Part shown: piece by piece, positions 26,350-43,448 of the stretch
Layout of the letters: each line of letters begins with the position of its first letter
Numbering within the stretch: position 1 is the first letter of the stretch
NCBI GenBank assembly: GCA_963070105.1
Contig: OY718804.1
Coordinates: 11,361,817-11,425,816, forward strand
Direction of reading: 5' to 3'
Origin: Litomosoides sigmodontis
Lineage: Eukaryota; Nematoda; Chromadorea; Rhabditida; Onchocercidae
DNA: 64,000 nucleotides
Made by a program: the position numbers and the translations under genes
Notes under the pieces: model-generated
What the model saw: the letters and a program-made list of their open reading frames with translations, nothing else
Told to the model about the DNA's origin: nothing
Database searches by the model: none

Positions 26350-27328
26350 TTGGCATTTGCTAATTGTTTATAAAAAACTCAAATCCAAACCAAATAAGGA
26401 AATTAAAAATTAGTGCAGCTGAAATTTCATTTTTTAGGTATATTCCTGAACTGACTGTTTATGTTATAACTTGGGATTTCATCCCAAAAGAGACTGACAC
26501 CGGAGAGTCAAAAAAATCAAGTGAATGAATCATGAGAATAATTTAAAGCCTACAGGAATAGTTTTCCTTTTGCGTCGAAATGACGAACCCAATAAACAAG
26601 AGTAGAGTTTCTTTCCAGATTTCGTTAGAGAACTGCTCAAAAATTCAAACGTAACTGGTTTGTGAGCATCAGTGATGAAGAACATCTTTTACCAGAGCTC
26701 AAAATACATACAGATAATTGGTACATATTAAATGACTCTGAAGAGACAAACCTGGAATTAAACTCGGAAGAAGAAGAAAGTAGTATGATGCGTCACTGCT
26801 GAATATTTCTGCTGATGCTTCGTCGATCAGCCGAATAGTCATACAGTGCTACTAGTAACCCGATCTGGAAATTTCCAGCAAAGAGTGGCGAGCAACGCAT
26901 TTTTAAAATTTTGATTTAAATTGCCACCTAACATCTCACATCACGATCAAGAATCTACTTCGCTGTTTAAATGACAGCGGCTCTCTGACCGATTTAACCA
27001 TCTCAAACAATGGCTCCCAAATTTGCCAACACCTATTGGCAGCCTTTGCAGTGCTCAAGTTTTCCGGCACCGGTATTTCACGGTCGGCCTACGAGTTGGC
27101 TTTAAAGCTATTACATATGGCATCTCTGAACATCTGTGTTCTGAAACTATTCTCTGGCTTATTGATTGGTTGCTGGTCACTGTGGACCTATAGGTAGGGG
27201 TGGGCGTGTGCCGTTTAGGAGTGGTTCGGAGCGACGCGGCGAAGGGTTCTGTATTTGGTTGGCGTAAGGTGGAGGTGAGACGTTAGTTGAGCAGGAGTGA
27301 TAAATAGGAAAGTATGTATTGCAGAAGA
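26350..27328. promoter_or_regulatory. Divergent promoter region of ABCF3 (-) and DBHS (+)
   Basis: About 1 kb between two start codons on opposite strands. Each gene has an acceptor-like site just before its ATG (minus strand aattag at 26360-26365; plus strand tattgcag ending at 27324). No TATA-like element or coding exon was identified. Confidence 0.5.
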
Positions 27329-30300
27329 ATGAGTGATCGAGGACGTAACGATGGTGATGTAAAACGGAACAGCGTGAGCAGTGGTAGACCGTCAAGTGGT
27401 AGCAATGCAAGTCCACGTAATGCCGTAAAGGAGGACCGGGTAGACAGGAATGAACGTGATCGTACTGGCCGAACATCCTCTAATGAAAGGTTTCTTTTTT
27501 TCTGATCAGAGAGGACATGTGTACTATGTAGCTATTTCAAACGTACTTCCTGTGAAAGCATAATAAAGGAGGAATGTGAGACCAGATATTTTAATTTCAT
27601 CTTTTTTTCAGCTGATTAATTAATACATTTACTAGTTTTCGTTAAAATCCCCCACTATGGGGCATTTGAGAGATCGTATTAAAATATTTGGCCGGAATTA
27701 CTAGTATTTGTAGCCCTTCCTCATCTTTTGTTACCACTTCGTTATTATCTACACTCCTTCCTTCATTTGCCTAAAAAAAATCTCACCGATCAATGGTTAG
27801 TTTTGAGTAGACCAAAATCCACGCGTGAAATTACATAAGGTAAAATATTGGGGAAGTTGTGCATACGAGCATATTTTAACAGTGTCAACATTAAGGCATC
27901 ATCATCGATCAAGCGACTACCAGTACAACAATTCGTCTAATATAGGAGGACCATCTAGTGGGCAAGCTAGTCGTGGGATGGGAATGGGACCAGGTGGTGG
28001 TGGTGGTGGTCGAGGACAGATGAATATGATGTCTTCCATGAATGTCCTTTCTGGGCAAGCGTTCAGCGAAACCGATCTAATGAGTGACTTACCAAAAAAG
28101 AAATTTACTGGTCGATGCCGTTTATTTGTTGGCAATTTGCCGAATGATTTGAAGGAACAAGAGCTCAAGGAACTCTTTGCACCCCATGGCGATATTGCAG
28201 AATGCTATTTGAGTGGCAAGGGCTTTGCTTTTTTACGATTGGTTAGTTCTCTAACGGCTCAGTTTTGACCTTATATGTTTACTTCTTACTGTGCAAGTTT
28301 TGTTGCTATTCACCATATTCATCAAATGTACTTCAGGATACACGTGCTCATGCAGAAAGTGCTAAGGAAGCTATAGATGGTAAAATAATACACGGCCGTC
28401 CAGTTCGTGTACGATTTGCGGTTCACGGTGCAGCCTTGAGAGTTAAAGAACTTTCACCAACTGTATCGAACGAAATGCTTTATCATGCATTTTCGGCATT
28501 TGGTGAAGTAGAACGAGCAGTTCATATAGTTGATGAAAAAGGCAAGCCAACCGGAGAGGGAATTGTGGAATTTGAGCGTAAGCCGTCAGCTAATGAGGCA
28601 CTTCATCAGATACGGGAAAAAGTATTCTTATTAACAGCGTAGGTTTTTTTTCTATGTGGTACTGTAAAGTGTGCGAGCATTCTAGAACCAAGAAAATTTC
28701 GGGTAATTAGATTTGAGTAATAACAAAAAACATTTAAAATCACATGTTCTTGGTTGCGAAAAAATGATTGCTAGTTGGAAAATTTTCAAAAACACTTTGT
28801 AGAAGCCCGAAACCGTTAGTTGTGGAGATGTTGGAGCCGCGTGATGAAGACGATGGTCTCGCCGAACGTATGATACAGCGCAGTGCAATGCTTCAAAAGT
28901 ACTCTTTCTGATTTCCTAGTTTTGCTTCAAATTATAAACGACTAGCTTTTGTAACTAATTATTTCATCATTTTGACGTTTCACAATAATGGTTCTGCTCT
29001 AAATTGTGAAGATATGCATATACGTGGCTTTCTTACGGAGCTCATTATCATGTATACAATAGCACAGATTTGGACTTTATATCGCATATGAACGCTTGCT
29101 AAAGTTGTACTTATTGTGTATGCTGTGCGTAGAGGATGGATTATTGTGGGAAGGACTAGAACCATAGACCTGTAGAATTTGGTATTGTTGGAGCAAGTAC
29201 ACTCTCATGCATGTTGTAGTGATGAACTACAATACATGGGACTGGCATTCAATTTGTTTAACTGAAATTTGTGAAATATAATGTGAGCTAAAGTGAATGA
29301 AGTTATGTCTGTCTTAAATCGATTGATATACGCGGTGTCCATTCTACATTTGGTCCGTTTTCAAATGAAAGGATTTGAGCATTAAGCGAAGCCACAGTTA
29401 TGCATAATCTTCATTTTAGAGGTACCATTTTGTTTTGTGACTGAAAAGAAGGTATGAATTCTCGAGATTTATATCGTCCAATCAGATCCGTTGTTATCAG
29501 TGTTTTCAAAAAAGTGATGACAGTTGTGACTAAAAAATTAGGGAGTGGATCGAACGAGTTCATCGAGCGGTTAATTTTTGCTTGCGAAAGATTTTGAAAA
29601 TTGTTTTATTCAAAAATCTTTAATAATGGTTAATTCACTGAGAAGTTACGGGAAGGTGGATTCGATTGCCTGGAGAAAACTTTGTAGGTATTTTTAGGAG
29701 CTATATATTTTGGGGAAGTCTTTCTTTTTTCATCGCGTTAACTATTTCATCTAGTTTGATTGCATCTTGTAGAAATAATTTAGCATTATTTAAGAAGTTT
29801 TCGAAAATATTAAATTTGTTTAAAATGTTTTTTACTTCAAATGGATTTCCGTTTTTACTAGTAGGCTGTATCATTTGAGTGGTTCCAGAAATGAATAGAC
29901 GTAAGTCTCCTGGAGGAACTGATTTTAAGCCGTATGACTTTAAATAACGGCACTGCATTGAACATCTGGAAAGCTAATAATCATTCATTAACCGCATTCT
30001 GATGAGTTGTTTGCACTCACAAATTTAAGCAACAGAGTTGTTGAAATTGAGTAGCTTCATCTCTTTTACGAAAGTTTGTAGTTTCAGTTTCTTTTAAACA
30101 GCAACTGAAAATTGTGCCGTCTCTTTGAGGCTGTGTTGAAAATTTCTCGAAACAGAAAAGTGCCTTTAAATTATATCTCTATTCTATTGGTTCTTTTTGC
30201 GTACATAACTATTTAATGTAGAAAAAGCGCAACCCAATAAGAGGTATTTTATAGCCTTCCATTTTTTTAAATAGAAAATTGCAAACGCTCGGGTTTCTGT

Positions 30301-33300
30301 TGAGGTTTTTCTGGGTGTATTTTTGTTTTTTTTGCACCAACTTTGATCTAAAGTTGTTCTATGGTGACATCATATGTCAAATGCTTATAATGGGTTGGAA
30401 AACAACTGTATAAGTGTTGTCTTATGGTTAGAAAGCTTGTCAGAGTAATTTATAGGTTACTGCTAACTGTTTTTAAGCTGAAATGAAATAAATTAGTGAT
30501 TTTGCTCATTGCGCTATGGCAGTTTTTAGATTTCTATTGCGTTCATATGTTTAAAGTTAACAGTTCTTAGGAAATGTTTGCAATATATTTACATTATGTA
30601 ATACACCGGTATGGGAAATTTCATCGTTGTTTTAATATGGTTATTTCAGGCTTCACAGTGATGTTTGAACCCCTTTATTTCAAGTTATTAGCGACTTATC
30701 AAAATTGTTTTCACACGTTGAGATGGAGAGGAGTGTGGTTAGATTGTGTTTGAGTGATGCGTGCTATGTAGAGTGCGAACAAATGAGTAAATATTGGTTA
30801 GAGGAAGGGTGGTTGGAGGAAAGTGCAACTGTGCTCATTTCAAGTTGATTAAACGGTTTAAATTTCACTGAATTTGCATCATCTATTAGCACATGCGTTT
30901 CTTGAAACTGGTTGCTTTGACATTGTTATATGTACCCAGTAGTTACCAGGAATTAGATGTTTCAAATGAGGTGACAGTATTATGGGTGAATTTTGACTAT
31001 TGGATGATACATACATTTGAATAGATACAAATGCAGTGGAACATGTAATTCAAGGTGCTTCCTGTGGGATCATGCGCAACTTTTTAAGGTCTTATCTGCA
31101 TTAATACGAAATAAACTACAATATCTGAGCTGCCCAGAAAATCAAAGGAATTATAATATGGAGTACATTTAAAGTGCTATTGTGGAAGTGTCGCATGCGA
31201 TCACTGTTATTATATATTGCTAAGTGAACGTGTGATTTGTGAGTTAGGAAGTTAATATTTGGTAGAGATAGAGGTGCGCAATGAGTAACATAGCAATATT
31301 GCGAAAAGAATATGTATAGCGCAAGTGTTACGTATGTAGGGAACGAGAAGTGGGCCCGCGATTTCCACCGGCAAACAGCTTCGAATACGTATTCGGGTTA
31401 AAATGGAAGGAGCTATATGAGGTGGAAAGACAGCGTAGAGCTCAATTGGAAGAAGAGCTCAAGGAAGCTCGTAGACGCTTGGAAGCTGATATGGATCTCG
31501 CTTACCAGGATTATCAAACTCAGTTGCTCCGTGAAGGCAAGGTTTTTACACTCTTTCACTTTTCGCTCTCACTGTAAAGTACCCTCTTTACAGCGTTGTA
31601 TCCTTTTTACATCAATGTGGAGATTGTTACTTTAGCTCGGAACACTTCAAATTATTCTGAATTTTATTTCTTCTTTGGTTAAGTTTAGCTAAAATATTTG
31701 TTGTTTTTAAAGCATTTTAAAGGAAATAATGTGAAATCAGTTTTGGCGGCACTTCCTTTTCTGGATATCAGAATGTTCTTTTAATGCAGGAGTAATTCAA
31801 AAATGGAACTACTAGGTTTCGACTGGCGGATACCATTTTATTCCGCTGAGCATCTGATGTGCAAAGTTTTTTATTAGACAAAATATCTTGCATGGTAAAG
31901 TTGATGCATTCCTAACTCTAAATCGCTAAATAGATTTCTCTCAGCTGTCTTACTTTCTTTTATCTTGATTTCGTAAGGAGTGTTGAAGGTGAAGGTTGAG
32001 GGAAGTTGGTGCTGATGTTATGGTGTACTTGATAGTTGTAGATGCTTTCGACCTGTTCACATGCTCAGAAACTTCATTTTCGCGTTCTTAAGGTTCTTTA
32101 TAAACATTTAGAAAAAACTGATGTTTTGGAATGGTTGTGCAGTGGTCATTTAAGACAAATGTTGAAATGTTGACGCGATTGAACCACGCTGATTGTATTT
32201 AACATTTATGATTGACTTCTAAGTCTGTCATCTTTGGGTAGATCACTAGGTAGAGGAACTGATTCAAGTTATTCATCATTCGAATTTCACCTAGTTGTTG
32301 TTCTCCTTTCAACCGATCAGCGTTGTGGAATAATTATTATGAACTGTGGTTGATGTAATATGAACTGTTAGTATGATGTAGCATCATCTTTGTCGCATAT
32401 TATTGATTACCGTAAGTATGCGTATCATTAGTGATTTTATCGATTCGAAAATTATGATTTAAAGAACAAGAACGTGATCTCTGCGCAGCGTATTCATGTT
32501 TGCGAAGTTGAATACGTATATAGGTTGGTACCGGAGTGTTTCACTACAGCATACTTCTAACCATGCCATTTAGCCTACTTTGTTCATATGTTTTGTTTGT
32601 GGATTAGTTATTTTTATGACTAAATCCATATATGAAAGTGCTGCAGAAATAATTTGATTTCTAAGTAAGTCTGAATTGATTTAATTATTACGTAAACAGT
32701 CGCTGTTTTGTGTCCCTTGCATTTCATAGAATGTCATTGAAATTTAAAATCGACAAGTCAAATATTCATCGTAGTATACAATTTTATTGTAGATCTCGCA
32801 CGCCGTCAACAGGAGCTTGAGCGATTAGAAGCTGCAAAACGTGAGCGTATGGCGCAAGTAGCAGCACGTCGTGGCGAAATGCCTACCTTATTGGGTAATT
32901 TAACTGGTGGACCATCTGGTCCACAAGGTATGGCGAATGGGCCGGGTGGAATGTCTGGTGGACCACCACCACGTGAATTTTTTGTTAGTGGTTCCGGTGG
33001 AGGAGGTTCGCATCCGCAACACAGTAAGATTTCCATCAGCTCACTTTTTTCTAAATAATATTTTATGTAGAATTTCATTTCGATTGCGCAAGTTCATCAT
33101 CTAATTCTGACTTTTGACTTTTATTTGCATTGTTTTGTCAAGATTTTTTGTACTGTGTGGAAGATACGTTTTTTTTGAATGTTTGTTTTAATAAAGCTTA
33201 ATCTTAAGTTTTCCTCAGGAGGACCATTTAACTCAAGTGGACAAAGTGGACCGGAAGGACCGAGAGGACAAGAAATGATGGGCCGAGGTCCACCTGATAT

Positions 33301-34022
33301 GCAGCGCGGTGGACCACCACAGATGGATAATCCAGGAAGAGGACCACCCTTTCAGCAAGGTGGACCTGTCAGTCAAGGAGGCGGTCCCGGTAAGTATTTT
33401 TTGGGCATTCTTGAAAAATATGTCAAAAGAAAGGTTTGATTTGTGTACGTTAAAAGTTCTTTCAAGGTTTTTTGACAAAATTCGCTTTTGCTTTTCTTTT
33501 TCTGAAACGGAATTTAATTAACTTTTCATTAGCAAAGGTTTATTTTAGTAATTGGAAGCATTCTTGTGCTATAATTTATGAAATCATTATGCTATTATGC
33601 TATCACTACATACCAGCAGGATTTTACAAAACATGTTTTTGTAGATCCAACGCTTGTACAAGGCGTGCAAAAACTCCTGCAAATATTTCGTGCCGATGCA
33701 CCGAGACCTGGTGGACCACAGCAGGGGGTGGTCAGTTCTTTTGCATATGGTTTTATTGCTCTTAGTTGGTTCTTCCGGTAAATCAGCATACGTGTTACAT
33801 TATAGAGCCAGTTACAACGCATTGTAGTTCATATTATTAATAGTTTATTTTTTCCAGCCACCCTCGTTTGGTTCTCCGGGCGGTCCTGGTCCTGGTGGTT
33901 TTCGAGGACCAGGACCTATGGGGCCGGGAAATTTCGGGATGCAGAGCGGACCACCGGGAGGTTTCCATCGCGGACCGCCAATGGGTAGTGATTTTCCAGC
34001 TGAGAAGCGGATACGACGATAG
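27329..34022 (+). CDS. nono-1: DBHS-family RNA-binding protein (NONO/PSPC1/SFPQ-like)
   Basis: Nine exons, 582 aa: 27329-27489, 27896-28241, 28337-28638, 28806-28898, 31340-31536, 32793-33023, 33219-33389, 33645-33727, 33858-34022. Order: Ser/Arg/Gly-rich N terminus with a poly-Gly run; RRM1 (CRLFVGNLPNDLKEQELKEL, GFAFLRL); RRM2 (ALRVKELSPTVSNEMLYHAF, EGIVEF); NOPS segment (MLEPRDEDDGLAERM, FEYVFGLKWKELYEVERQRR); a long charged coiled coil (LARRQQELERLEAAKRERM); and a Gly/Pro/Met-rich tail ending in a basic NLS-like EKRIRR. This architecture defines the DBHS family: nuclear dimers acting in splicing, transcription and paraspeckle-like bodies. Intron 4 is 2.4 kb. Intron 5 (31537-32792) starts with GC rather than GT. 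The symbol follows the C. elegans ortholog and is inferred. Confidence 0.94.
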
Positions 34023-34829
34023 GGTGCAGATTGCTTAATAATGTTTGCATTACTGAAATTTTGCATAGTCGCTGTTGACTTTTTCACATAATTGACTTTT
34101 TCCCTATGTAATTGAGAAAAAAGAAACAGTGGGTTTTTCTGTAGTAGATGTTTGCATTGTCTTGATGTGTATAACGCATATTGCGTTTACAAATGTATTT
34201 GAAGTATTATTTTTTCTTTTTTCTAATCATTTGCAGCAGCAAGCTTGAATGCATCTGTGCATTTTTTTCGTTAGTTGTAATGTTATCTATATTTTGTGCT
34301 CTTTATTACTGATGATATTTATTTGTAAGAAGTAAAATAAGCGCTTGTCAGTAACTAAAAGCACTTCCGAATAATAGCTTTGGCGATTTTGTCGTTCGTA
34401 GCGGTGATTGCATCTTTGCAAGATTACTTGAAAACAACGTGGTATGTTCACGTGAAATAAGTGTTACCCTTCAAATCATTGCATCGAGGCACAAGAAATA
34501 AACTGATTTTCTGAAATAGAAATCTGATGTGATTTCGTTGGTTATGGCTAAGAGAAGTGTCAAAACGAAAAATGTTGGTGGTGCGATGAAACACACGGTT
34601 ATCGGTCGTAAAGTAGCGAGTTATCGAAGTTTCCTGGGTAGGATATAGTCTTGTGAGTTCAAGAAATTAGGAAGACTGACCTCGTAATCCTGGCTTCGAA
34701 GCGATTTCAAGTTTATATGAAAGAAAACGAAGCAAAGCGATGTAGGTGCATGAATTACCGGAATTCAGCGAATGTGTTACAGCTAGTACGCTTATAATTG
34801 GAGCTGGAGATTATATAGCGAAACCTGGA
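34023..34829. other. Intergenic between DBHS and DHX35 genes
   Basis: Same-strand gap of about 0.8 kb. AATAAA at 34497-34502 probably ends the DBHS transcript. The helicase frame stays open upstream of 34830 to about 34746, but without an ATG. Confidence 0.5.
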
Positions 34830-39791
<4,962 letters not shown>

Positions 39792-39830
39792 TAATCAGTA
39801 ACTCATGTTTGTGTGCTTATGGCAAAATAT

Positions 39831-39836
39831 AATAAA
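39831..39836 (+). other. Polyadenylation signal of the DHX35 cistron
   Basis: AATAAA 40 nt past the helicase stop, before the T23 tract and the next cistron. Confidence 0.7.
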
Positions 39837-39988
39837 ATTTTCGAAATGCAGTTCTGTTTGATCAACAATCAGTTTTATATGAAGGAAAACATATTCGAAA
39901 CTGTATTTGCAAAATCTCAATACCTATTAGGATTACACGCTTTTCTAGTCTATATGCTCATTAAGTAGTCCTTAATAAAACAGACAGC

Positions 39989-40057
39989 TTTTTTTTTTTT
40001 TTTTTTTTTTTAACAACGGACGCTAATTTGAGGGGTTGTGCAATTTTGCAATCTCAG
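39989..40057 (+). promoter_or_regulatory. Intercistronic T23 tract and trans-splice acceptor
   Basis: Twenty-three consecutive T (39989-40011) lie 46 nt upstream of an acceptor caattttgcaatctcag ending at 40057, which precedes the CDK5RAP1 ATG by 12 nt. In C. elegans operons a U-rich element between poly(A) site and acceptor promotes SL2 trans-splicing; equivalence here is inferred from position. Confidence 0.55.
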
Positions 40058-40069
40058 GGTTACACAATA

Positions 40070-43000
40070 ATGTTTTCTACAAAGAGCCGATACATTTTTT
40101 TCTGGAAACAACTGCATTCCTCAATGGTTTTCAAGACGTTTTCATCGCTTATTCAGAAGAGGCCACTAAAATTCAATATAGGTAAGCTTGCACGGACTAT
40201 TTTGAAATTGCTAAGTGTTAAGAACTTTGATCATTGCGTCAGCATTTATAGACGGCCCTGGCTTGGATCATTTCATCAGTAAGGCAAACAGTGAACGGTT
40301 GAGCAAGGTGATACCCAAGCTAGAAGATATGAATGGATCTTTGGGTGTGATAGCTTCGTATGGCGATGGATTAAAAGGTATGCTTAAATTTATGAGAATT
40401 TAAATTGATACGCATCTTTAGTAGCTTGCAAGTACTTATATATTTCAGTAAAATTCATAACTTATGGTTGTCAAATGAATATAAATGATGTAGAATTGGT
40501 GCGCTCATTGTTGCTATCAACAGGTTATGTCGAAACAGATGATATCAAAGAGGTTTTTTTTTTTTAACTTCCTTTTGCTTTCTGCGCGTATATTTTACTT
40601 ACAATATTTATGTTCTGTTTAGGCTGACATTGTGTTACTGATGACATGTTCGATACGTCAAGGTGCTGAAAATAAAGTATGGGATGAGCTGAAGGTATTG
40701 CGAAAAGTATGCCGTAAAAATGGTGTTGTTGGAGTTTTAGGTACGTGTATACAGTTGATTTTATTATGTTTAATATAATTGCTTTATTATCGTAATACTC
40801 TTATAGCCTTCGTTTACCTTTCGGTTTCTAAGGGTTGTCATTTTCCTCAAAGAGAGTAATAACAAGGACATTCACTTTTTATGACAAATAACACCGTTAA
40901 ATCGTCCCTAGAAATATATATGTATATATATAACGGTGAAACGGTAAAAATTTTGTCGTTTTACTATGTTTCTCATTCATCTTGAACTTCTTCTGATAAG
41001 CCTTTTTATTTCTCTACATTAAATATCCATTTGGTGCGTTGTTAAATCAATTACTGATACCCACATAAGCAAACTAAGACAGCATAATTCAGTTCTTTCT
41101 TTAAAGGCTGTATGGCGGAACGAGTAAGGCATAATTTACTGACATGCACTGATAATGTTGACGTAGTAGCTGGACCCGATTCATACCGAGATTTACCGCG
41201 GCTATTGGCCATTGCTCGATGTGGAAGTATGGCAATAAATGTACAACTGTCGTTAGAGGAAACTTACGCCGATATTGTTCCAGTTCGAAAGGACAAGTTT
41301 TCCAAAACAGCTTTCGTGTTCGTATACACATTTATTTAATTTGTTACATGGTTTCGGAGCCTACTGTACCCTTTTAAGCGTCCAATTTCTGACGTCCTAC
41401 ACTGACGTCAGAATTTGGATGCTTAAAATTTATTCCCTGCTTTTTAAACGATAGAGAAGTAAGTTGGTTTATTTATGTGCATTTCCGTTCAGTTGATTTG
41501 TTATAGGTCAATAATGCGAGGTTGTGATAATATGTGTACTTACTGTGTTGTGCCATATACGAGAGGACGAGAGAGGAGCCGTCCGATGAATTCTATACTT
41601 GACGAGATAAGGAGGTTGTCTGATGAGGTGATTTTTATGTCCTTTCGAGATGTTCTTTTTGTTTGAGTTCCTTGATTTTGTTCATCTGGTCGTACCAATA
41701 TCGAGAATAATGTGTAAGCGCTCTTGTTTTGTAGGGTGTAAAGCAGGTGACGTTGCTTGGACAGAATGTCAACAGTTATCGAGATCTATCGGAAATATCA
41801 TTTCCTTCTACATGTTTAACGGAGCCTGGTATGGCCTCTGGATTTCGCACCAAATATAAACCGAAGAAAGGCGGATACACTTTTCTCACCCTTCTGGATA
41901 AAGTATCACAGATTGATCCGGAAATGAGAATACGTTTTACTTCACCACACCCCAAAGATTTTCCTTTAGAGGTACTTTTCTGTAAAATGTTTTGCTAATT
42001 TTCTATAATTTTTTACAGGATAGTGCAAAGTGCGCTTTGATATTATTTTGTCTAAAATTTCAATATTTTCAAATCTAATGTTCAGTTTTACATTTAATTT
42101 GAAATTTATAGGTAATAAAGTTGATAAAAGAACGCTCAAACATATGCAAACAAATTCATTTGCCAGCGCAAAGCGGTAGCAATGCTATATTGGAAGCGAT
42201 GGATCGTGGTTACACTAGAGAAAGCTATTTAGAACTCGTCGATCGCATCAAAACTCTTATACCAAGTAATGGCATTCGACAGAAAGTTAACATGCTTTTC
42301 CCTACAGTAGCTCTATGCTTTAATCTGGTTCGAACGCTACAATACATCGTGTAAGTGCAATATTTAGACGTGTCGCTCACCAGTGATTTCATTGCTGGAT
42401 TCTGTGGTGAAACCGAGCAATGTCATCAAGAATCTCTGGATTTGATCAGATATGTCGTCTATTCTTTTTGCTATGTTTTTCCATATAGCCAAAGGGAGGT
42501 AAGCGATCTTCTCAAAATTAAATCCGCCATAATTTTGTAGATTGTTTCTGTGCCAAACAGAATAAATATACAATAAAAATGCATAGCTGATGGTAATATT
42601 GCAGAAAACCAAAGCTTATCGACATTTGGAGGATAATGTACCAAAGGAAGTAAAGAACAAACGCCATCATGAGCTAGCTAGCGTTTTTAGAGAAACAGCA
42701 TTAAAACATAACGAGGCTCTAGTTGGAAGCAAACAGCTGGTGCTTTTAGAGGATGTATGCCTTATCTGTGTTGATTTGTACTGTTCACGAAAAAGCTAAC
42801 ATAATAGATTGATCTTAGTTTAATTATCAATGGTGACATACTGGATTACATGGTTTTGCTTGTTAGATTATTTTCCCTGTTTGTTCTGCTTATCAAATAA
42901 AGCTAGTTATCCAAAACCCATGAATAATAAATCAATATCATGCTACGAATATTACAGCTATTAATTATCGTCGGACTTGCTTTCGTTTCTCGCTCAGTTT

Positions 43001-43448
43001 TATGACATTTTTGGTTTTAACTGTCATTCTGTGTTCGTAGAGAATGTTTTAGGTATCAATAGCTTTCTACGATAATAATCCATTTCACTTTTTACTCAAG
43101 CAGAAAATATGGTAAATTTGGAGCATTTATAGATGAGCAAGCGTTCTTGTGATTATTTGCGAGGTCGAATTGATGGCGGAGTTAATGTAATTATTCAGAA
43201 ATATTACAATGACGGTTCGAAATTGGTAGAGCTACAACCTGGCGATTATGTTGCTGTTAAGGTGAGTAAATTCAAATAAGGTTACATTAGTAAGCGATGT
43301 CGAGCCTCTAAATTGCAAGGCTAGTGTTTTTCAGGTAACATCCGCTAATTCACAGACGCTGCAGGCTTTGCCACTTCATAGGATAAAGCTAAAGGATTTC
43401 GAAGAATTGATAAGAAGTAACGATAAAAACCAATCGATCATTGAGTAA
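40070..43448 (+). CDS. cdk5rap1: CDK5RAP1, mitochondrial tRNA methylthiotransferase (MiaB family)
   Basis: Twelve exons, 571 aa: 40070-40181, 40243-40377, 40449-40552, 40623-40740, 41107-41317, 41507-41627, 41735-41971, 42112-42265, 42368-42498, 42605-42754, 43133-43261, 43335-43448. The N terminus is basic and aromatic like a mitochondrial presequence. The N-terminal methylthiotransferase domain carries three cluster cysteines (YGCQMN, MTCSIR, LGCMAE). The radical SAM motif CDNMCTYC (CxxxCxxC, 41523-41546) is followed by [13 protein letters not shown]. An insertion around [12 protein letters not shown] is typical of CDK5RAP1 rather than bacterial MiaB. A TRAM domain ([21 protein letters not shown]) ends the protein. 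The enzyme converts i6A37 to ms2i6A37 in mitochondrial tRNAs. It lies 278 nt behind the helicase on the same strand, probably as the downstream cistron. Confidence 0.95.
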
